A stretch of DNA of 11,500 nucleotides from Deltaproteobacteria bacterium (GTDB taxonomy: Bacteria; Desulfobacterota; Desulfobacteria; Desulfobacterales; B30-G6), in NCBI GenBank assembly GCA_003647375.1, contig QMMS01000124.1, forward strand, positions 1 through 11,500, in the 5' to 3' direction. This document shows positions 7,643-11,500 of this stretch, piece by piece. Below the pieces are notes generated by a model. It searched no databases. It was given only the letters and a program-made list of their open reading frames with translations, and was not told the DNA's origin. Within the stretch, counting starts at the first letter, position 1. Every line of letters starts with the position of its first letter. The translations under genes and the position numbers were made by a program.

Positions 7643-7654
7643 CCCCTTGGATCC
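7633..7654 (-). repeat. GGATTC-type repeat, right arm of the 252-bp unit
   Basis: This is the inverted copy of 7403-7424, with 20 of 22 bases identical. It overlaps the final codons and stop (TGA at 7640-7642) of the shortened four-helix-bundle gene, so coding sequence and repeat are one unit. Confidence 0.75.
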
Positions 7655-7712
7655 TGGGACCCTCTTCTTCAACTAAATTGGAGAAGATCCAAAGTAATTA
7701 ATGACAGGGTTA

Positions 7713-7890
7713 TCATTGATGGTCTCGCAAAAAGTCAGAAAAGCTACTTTTTACGAGAGCTTTTTGTATTTTGTGTTTAGTGTTTTGGAGTCTAACAGTT
7801 AGGTATATCAGCATATATTCTAAGCTAAATACAAAATACTAAATACCAAATACTTGATGAATTCGACTTTTTACGTATTCATCATCATTG
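7713..7890. repeat. Nested palindromic element upstream of mltG (MITE-like)
   Basis: The outer arms match as inverted repeats: TGATG, four bases, CG, one base, AAAAAGTC near 7717-7736, and its complement near 7865-7884. Inside lie 22-base arms 7766-7787 and 7832-7853, inverted and 19 of 22 identical, of the AAATACCAAATAC type. In the centre is the perfect palindrome CTAACAGTTAG (7792-7802). No protein is encoded. The layering of arms and the size of about 180 bp suggest a small non-autonomous mobile element. The mltG start is only about 25 bases past its right end. Confidence 0.6.
7723..7770 (+). terminator. Hairpin with T-rich tail inside the nested element
   Basis: TCTCGCAAAAAGT (7723-7735) pairs with ACTTTTTACGAGA (7746-7758), 12 of 13 positions, with a 10-base loop. 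GCTTTTTGTATTTT follows directly. It has the form of a rho-independent terminator for + strand transcription, but it is also one arm of the palindromic element, so a terminator role is only possible. Confidence 0.35.
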
Positions 7891-7915
7891 GCTGCCGCAT
7901 CATTTTCCTGCAATC

Positions 7916-8920
7916 ATGAAAAAGACCATCGTAATCATAGGCATTCTCATCATCGGCTCAGCAGCGCTGTTAGGTATCCTGGCATGGAACGTTTTTGACT
8001 ATGCCGCCCAACCTTCCGGGAACGACATTTCTGAAAAAGTAATCACTGTGCTGCCGGGACAGCATTTCAAGATGATTGCGAGTCAGCTGGAGGCGGCCGG
8101 TATTATCAGGGATTCTTTCAGGTTGAAACTGTTTGCCCGATTCAGGGGATATGACAAGCGTATTAAGGCCGGCGAATACAGGCTTTCAAGCGCCCTTTCT
8201 CCCAGGCAGGTCCTGGAGATCATGGTCAGCGGAAAGGTGGCCCTTTACAGGGTAACCATCCCGGAAGGGTACAACCTGATCCAGATCGCCGGTATCGTCT
8301 CGAAAATGGGTTTAACAGAAGCGCCGACATTCATCCGGTCTGCCAATGATCCTGTAATTGTCAACGCTCTGGGGGTGAAAGCCGGCTCGCTGGAAGGATA
8401 CCTGTTTCCGGATACCTACCATTTCCCCAAAGGGTTGCCCCTGGATGAGATCATGGGCACCATGGTGAATCGATTTCGGGAGATATTTTCGAAAGAGTGG
8501 CAGGAGCGGGCCAGACAGATGGATATGAGCGTGCACCAGGTCGTTACTCTGGCTTCTATTATCGAAAAAGAGACTGGTGCGGCATTTGAACGTCCCTTGA
8601 TTGCCTCGGTTTTTCACAACCGGCTGGCAAAGGGAATGCGCCTGTCGAGTGACCCGACGGTTATTTACGGCATCAAAGATTTTGATGGAAACCTGACAAG
8701 AAAGCATTTAACGACGGCAACGCCTTATAACACATACATGAATAAGGGCCTGCCGCCGGGACCCATCGCCAATCCAGGCCTTGCATCCCTGGAGGCGGCA
8801 TTGTATCCTGCCGAAACCGATTATTTGTATTTTGTTTCAAAAAAAGATAGTACCCACCAGTTTTCCACTACTTTCAAAGAACATAACCGGGCAGTGAGAA
8901 AATATCAGTTAAGAAAGTGA
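7916..8920 (+). CDS. mltG: Endolytic murein transglycosylase MltG (YceG-like)
   Basis: MltG is an inner-membrane lytic transglycosylase that cuts nascent peptidoglycan strands in the periplasm and so sets glycan chain length. The 334-residue sequence has a short Lys-containing start and one membrane anchor (about residues 4-26). A LysM-like subdomain follows (about 42-110), containing LPGQHFKMIASQL and AGEYRLSSALSPRQVLEIM. The catalytic domain has EGYLFPDTY (160-168), ASIIEKET (213-220), RLSSDPTVIYG (242-252) and GLPPGPIANPGLASLEAAL (278-296). E217 corresponds to the catalytic glutamate known from E. coli MltG (E218). Length is normal. The ATG at 7916 has no clear Shine-Dalgarno upstream, and the palindromic element ends about 25 bases before it, so its promoter may lie in that element. 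The usual neighbours pabC or tmk are not seen. Confidence 0.95.
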   Translation: MKKTIVIIGILIIGSAALLGILAWNVFDYAAQPSGNDISEKVITVLPGQHFKMIASQLEAAGIIRDSFRLKLFARFRGYDKRIKAGEYRLSSALSPRQVLEIMVSGKVALYRVTIPEGYNLIQIAGIVSKMGLTEAPTFIRSANDPVIVNALGVKAGSLEGYLFPDTYHFPKGLPLDEIMGTMVNRFREIFSKEWQERARQMDMSVHQVVTLASIIEKETGAAFERPLIASVFHNRLAKGMRLSSDPTVIYGIKDFDGNLTRKHLTTATPYNTYMNKGLPPGPIANPGLASLEAALYPAETDYLYFVSKKDSTHQFSTTFKEHNRAVRKYQLRK

Positions 8921-8927
8921 TAAACGA

Positions 8928-8965
8928 AGGATTCCAGGGGTCAAGGGGCCCAGGATTCGAGTGAC
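8928..8965 (+). repeat. Solo copy of the GGATTC-type repeat arm
   Basis: AGGATTCCAGGGGTCAAGG (8928-8946) is identical over 19 bases to 7402-7420. TTCGAGTGAC (8956-8965) is identical to 7430-7439, with the same 9-base gap between the blocks. No four-helix-bundle coding sequence follows. It sits 8 bases after the mltG stop codon. The rest of the gap to nagZ holds no gene; a loose inverted repeat (about 9001-9017 with 9048-9061) may be further element debris. Confidence 0.75.
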
Positions 8966-9132
8966 GCAATGTAGAGCATTCGAATGTAACCAACTGTTGT
9001 TTTCCTTCCATACACTCTCGCATGAATTTCGAAGTGATGGTTACCGGCAGTGGATAGGAAACGATGGGGCGTTGTGATTGAAGAATCTTGTTTACTTACT
9101 CAAACAGGAAACAGACGTAGAGCAAAACAGAT

Positions 9133-10149
9133 ATGATAAAATTGACGAATGAACAGATGGCCGGGCAGCGGCTGATGGTTGGGTTTGACGGTACCGACCT
9201 GAGTACGGATGTGAAATTTCTCATCAAAGACCTGCATGTGGGTGGTCTGATCCTTTTTACGCGTAACATTGCAACACCGGAACAGGTTCGCCATTTATGC
9301 CTTTCTTCACAGAAATATGCCAGATCGTGCGGAGAGCCGGCTTTATTTATAGCTGTCGACCAAGAGGGGGGGACCGTCGCCAGGATGAAGAGCCCCTTCA
9401 CGGAATTTCCCGGTAATGCGGCCATGAAAGGGCGTGAGGATGCTGTTGCGTTTGCCAGAATATCGGCCAAGGAGCTTCTGGATGTGGGCATCAATATGAA
9501 CATGGCTCCGGTCCTGGATGTGGCCATCGACCCCCGGGCGAGTATCATGAAAGATCGTGCTTTCGGGTCTGACCCGGGATGGGTATCCCGGCTCGGGATG
9601 GCTGTGATTCACCACCTTCAGGAAGGAGGTGTCATGTCGGTTGCCAAACACTTTCCCGGGATCGGCAGGACTACTCTTGATTCCCACCTGGATCTCCCCT
9701 TTCTGGAAACCAGTGCCGAAGATATAGCTGCCATCGATCTTGCCCCGTTTCAGGATGCCATTAAAAAGGGTGTGGCCGGCATGATGCTTTCACACATCTG
9801 CTACCGTTCTCTGGATGACCAAAGGCCGGCCAGCCTGTCAAAGAAGATTGCCCGGGATCTTCTGAGGCATCGACTGGGGTATGATGGCGTGGTCATGACC
9901 GATGACCTGGACATGGGCGCCATCAAAAAGCACCATGATTTGCAAACATCGATGCAGCAAATTCTGGCTGCCGACATTGACATTGCCCTGATCTGTCATC
10001 GCAGCCCGGACATGGAAACGGCTTTCGAAACCGTCCGGTCGTTTCAGTCCATGTCACCAGCGAATAGAAGATTAGGTGAGCAATCAGTGCGACGAATCAT
10101 GGCCTTGAAGAAAGATTATCTGGCCGAAGATAAGCGTTTCAAATTTTAA
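9133..10149 (+). CDS. nagZ: Beta-N-acetylhexosaminidase NagZ (glycoside hydrolase family 3)
   Basis: NagZ removes terminal N-acetylglucosamine from muropeptides during cell-wall recycling, normally in the cytoplasm. The 338-residue single-domain GH3 protein has no signal peptide, which fits. Motifs in order: VDQEGGTVAR (75-84), MAPVLDV (124-130), AKHFPGIGRTTLDSH (171-185) and VVMTDDLDMGAI (253-264). The Asp-Ser-His of the mobile catalytic loop (D183-S184-H185) and the nucleophile aspartate (D257, from the TDDL motif) are present. One oddity is KHFPGIG at 172-178, where most family members have KHFPGHG. Length matches single-domain NagZ. The ATG at 9133 lacks a strong ribosome site. It follows mltG on the same strand after a 212-base gap, so the two are not clearly one operon, although both act on peptidoglycan. 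Confidence 0.93.
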   Translation: MIKLTNEQMAGQRLMVGFDGTDLSTDVKFLIKDLHVGGLILFTRNIATPEQVRHLCLSSQKYARSCGEPALFIAVDQEGGTVARMKSPFTEFPGNAAMKGREDAVAFARISAKELLDVGINMNMAPVLDVAIDPRASIMKDRAFGSDPGWVSRLGMAVIHHLQEGGVMSVAKHFPGIGRTTLDSHLDLPFLETSAEDIAAIDLAPFQDAIKKGVAGMMLSHICYRSLDDQRPASLSKKIARDLLRHRLGYDGVVMTDDLDMGAIKKHHDLQTSMQQILAADIDIALICHRSPDMETAFETVRSFQSMSPANRRLGEQSVRRIMALKKDYLAEDKRFKF

Positions 10150-10155
10150 GAATAA

Positions 10156-10197
10156 GCGACGAATGTCGCGTCAGATAAAATCGTTTCACGATTTTAT
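10156..10197. terminator. Paired hairpins between convergent nagZ and tsaD
   Basis: Two stems lie in or next to the 36-base gap. GCGAC/GTCGC (10156-10160, 10165-10169) has a 4-base loop. ATAAAATCG/CGATTTTAT (10175-10183, 10189-10197) is a perfect 9-bp stem with a 5-base loop. The second overlaps the last codons of tsaD and carries A/T runs on both sides, so it could end transcription from both genes. Confidence 0.55.
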
Positions 10198-11184
10198 ACG
10201 TGAATACACATCGCTGTCCAAGTGGGAGGTGTGGCCTTGGATTAAATGGTGATAACCGGCTGCGGCGATCATGGCGGCATTGTCACCGCAGAGGTTCAAG
10301 GGGGGGATATGAACGGTCAGCCCTTTTACTTTTGCAGTTGTTCGAATATTTTTTCTCAGGCTTGTGTTAGCGGCAACCCCCCCCACAACGGCCACGTGCC
10401 GGCAATTCATTTTTTCAGCTGCGGCAAAAAGCTTGAAGGAGAGAACATCCACCACCGAGGCCTGGAAACCGGCTGCGATGTCCGGAATTTCCTGGTTCAG
10501 ATGTTGCAGATTTTTTTCGATATGCCGACGCACGCCCGTCTTCAGGCCACTGAAACTGAAATCGAATTCGTTTTTGTCGAGGTAGGCTCGCTTGAAGAAT
10601 ATTTTTTCGGGATCCCCTTTCCGGGCCATGTCACTGATAATCTTTCCTCCCGGGTAGCCGAGATCGAGCATTTTGGAGACCTTGTCAAAGGCTTCGCCGG
10701 CTGCGTCATCCCTTGTTTGACCCATTAATGTCCATGTTGTATACGAGGTGACATGGTAAATAGCTGTGTGCCCGCCGGACGCCAGGAGAGCGATAAAGGG
10801 AAAGGGGGGAGGTGTTTGGGTGAGAAAAACAGAGTTGATATGGCCTTCCAGATGGTTGACGCCGATCCAGGGTATATCCATGGCATAGGCAAATGCTTTG
10901 GCAAAGGAGAATCCGACCAGGAGGGATCCCACCAGGCCGGGTCCCTGTGTGACGGCCAGGCCATCCAATTTTGGGGCCGTGATTCCGGCCGTCTGGATGG
11001 CCTCGTCGACCACCGGTGCGATAGCTTCGATGTGTTTGCGGGAGGCCAACTCAGGTACGACCCCGCCGTAGGGGCTGTGGACTTCGACCTGGGACGCCAC
11101 GATGGAAGATAAAATCCGTTTATCATCCTCAAGAATTGCTGCCGCAGTTTCATCACAGGATGACTCAATGCCGAGTGTGATCAT
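10186..11184 (-). CDS. tsaD: tRNA N6-adenosine threonylcarbamoyltransferase TsaD
   Basis: TsaD transfers threonylcarbamoyl from threonylcarbamoyl-AMP to A37 of tRNAs that read ANN codons, working with TsaB and TsaE in the cytoplasm; it is near-universal. The 332-residue ASKHA-fold protein starts GIESSCDET (5-13) and has GGVVPELASRKH (40-51) and GPGLVGSLLVG (81-91). The metal-binding histidines H111 and H115 lie in NHLEGH. SGGHT is at 136-140, FSFSGLKTG at 209-217 and GGVAANTSLR at 268-277. D301 in LCGDNAAM is the third metal ligand. Older names are Gcp and YgjD. The start is ATG at 11184, right before ITLGIESS, so no earlier start is needed. No Shine-Dalgarno is visible upstream because a repeat element begins within about 10 bases. 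It converges with nagZ. Confidence 0.97.
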   Translation of the reverse strand: MITLGIESSCDETAAAILEDDKRILSSIVASQVEVHSPYGGVVPELASRKHIEAIAPVVDEAIQTAGITAPKLDGLAVTQGPGLVGSLLVGFSFAKAFAYAMDIPWIGVNHLEGHINSVFLTQTPPPFPFIALLASGGHTAIYHVTSYTTWTLMGQTRDDAAGEAFDKVSKMLDLGYPGGKIISDMARKGDPEKIFFKRAYLDKNEFDFSFSGLKTGVRRHIEKNLQHLNQEIPDIAAGFQASVVDVLSFKLFAAAEKMNCRHVAVVGGVAANTSLRKNIRTTAKVKGLTVHIPPLNLCGDNAAMIAAAGYHHLIQGHTSHLDSDVYSRIKS

Positions 11185-11500
11185 TATGATTTAAATCCAA
11201 AGCACGAAATTACAAATCCCAAACAATACCGAATGACCAAAAATCGAATGATCAAAACAAGCCTTTGGAGATACAAGTTGCAAACTATTACTCCGGTGGT
11301 TAAATACCCCACGGTTGTCATTCCCGCGGAGGCGGGAATCCAGAAATACACTGGATGCCCCCGGCTAACTACTTGCTGGGGCAGGCTTATCAAGTCCGGC
11401 ATGACGGAGTTGGCTATTTAGTCGTCAGGTTAATATGCTTAAATCATTTGAGCATTTGATATTTGAATTTGTTTCGGATTTCGATATTGGGATTTAGAAA
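11185..11500. repeat. Gene-free composite repeat upstream of tsaD
   Basis: No gene is visible in this stretch. Both ends are made of A/T-rich words of one style: AAATCC, CGAAATTAC, AAATCCCAAAC and CGAATGACC on the left (about 11191-11258), and their complements CATTTGATATTTG, GTTTCGGATTTCG and ATTGGGATTTAG on the right (about 11444-11496). They read as loosely matching inverted arms. A different, GC-rich palindromic element lies between them at about 11317-11406. The right arm may continue beyond the window. Two small open frames across the region look fortuitous. Confidence 0.55.
11317..11406. repeat. ATTCCCGC-type palindromic intergenic repeat
   Basis: ATTCCCGC (11320-11327) and GCGGGAAT (11332-11339) form a perfect 8-bp stem with loop GGAG. 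A second stem, TGCCCC (11356-11361) with GGGGCA (11378-11383), follows. The unit is bounded by GTCAT at the left (11317-11321) and ATGAC near the right (about 11401-11405). The words GTCATTCCCGC and GCGGGAATCCAG are typical of a palindromic repeat found widely in proteobacterial genomes. Confidence 0.7.

Noticed and set aside
7785..7819. mltG promoter from TTGGAG and TATATT in the palindromic element
   Set aside because: The spacing is about 23 bases, too long for a sigma70 promoter, and no better -35 box was found.
7402..8965. CRISPR array formed by the recurring GGATTC repeats
   Set aside because: The copies are few, of mixed orientation and far apart, with no regular spacers and no cas genes.
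9646..9688. Inactive NagZ because of the His-to-Ile change in KHFPGHG
   Set aside because: The Asp-Ser-His loop and nucleophile aspartate are intact, so loss of activity is not supported; kept only as a variation.
1..11500. Selenocysteine codon (in-frame TGA) in one of these genes, suggested by selB
   Set aside because: All recognised proteins are full length with normal ends, and none belongs to a known selenoprotein family.

Overview
The window is ordinary chromosomal DNA of a Gram-negative anaerobe, most likely a sulfate-reducing deltaproteobacterium of the Desulfobacterales type. Four things point there: a SelB selenocysteine factor, a four-subunit ferredoxin-linked 2-oxoacid oxidoreductase instead of a lipoamide-type dehydrogenase complex, cell-wall genes typical of diderms (mltG, nagZ), and many short A/T-rich and GGATTC-type intergenic repeats of a style I associate with that group. 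The taxonomic call is inference; no rRNA marker is present.

Layout. Positions 1-3193 (+ strand) hold selB, cut at its 5' end by the window edge, and 16 bases later a membrane-anchored DUF2333 protein, probably co-transcribed. A hairpin at 3280-3310 separates them from a convergent five-gene operon on the - strand (7197 down to 3310): korD (ferredoxin-like subunit), korA (alpha), korB (beta, TPP-binding), korC (gamma) and hemW (radical-SAM heme chaperone). The genes are spaced by 31, 3 and 2 bases, and hemW overlaps korC by 26 bases. A candidate promoter lies at 7344-7372. Positions 7402-7890 are a repeat-rich island. It holds a 252-bp inverted-repeat unit around an internally deleted four-helix-bundle gene, then a separate nested palindromic element of about 180 bp. 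Next on the + strand come mltG (7916-8920), a solo copy of the first repeat (8928-8965) and nagZ (9133-10149). nagZ converges on tsaD (- strand, 11184 down to 10186) across a hairpin-rich 36-base gap. From 11185 to the end there is no gene, only a composite repeat: A/T-rich arms enclosing an ATTCCCGC-type palindromic element, starting a few bases upstream of the tsaD start codon.

How the genes work together. KorDABC should oxidise a 2-oxoacid (2-oxoglutarate is the best guess) with CoA to acyl-CoA, CO2 and reduced ferredoxin. HemW, a heme chaperone, is carried at the end of the same transcript. MltG and NagZ both act on peptidoglycan: one cuts nascent glycan strands, the other recycles muropeptides. 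TsaD makes the universal t6A tRNA modification. SelB implies selenoproteins elsewhere in the genome; none was recognised here.

I found no convincing new enzymatic or defence system. The best leads are the non-coding repeats and the shrunken four-helix-bundle ORF that they flank.
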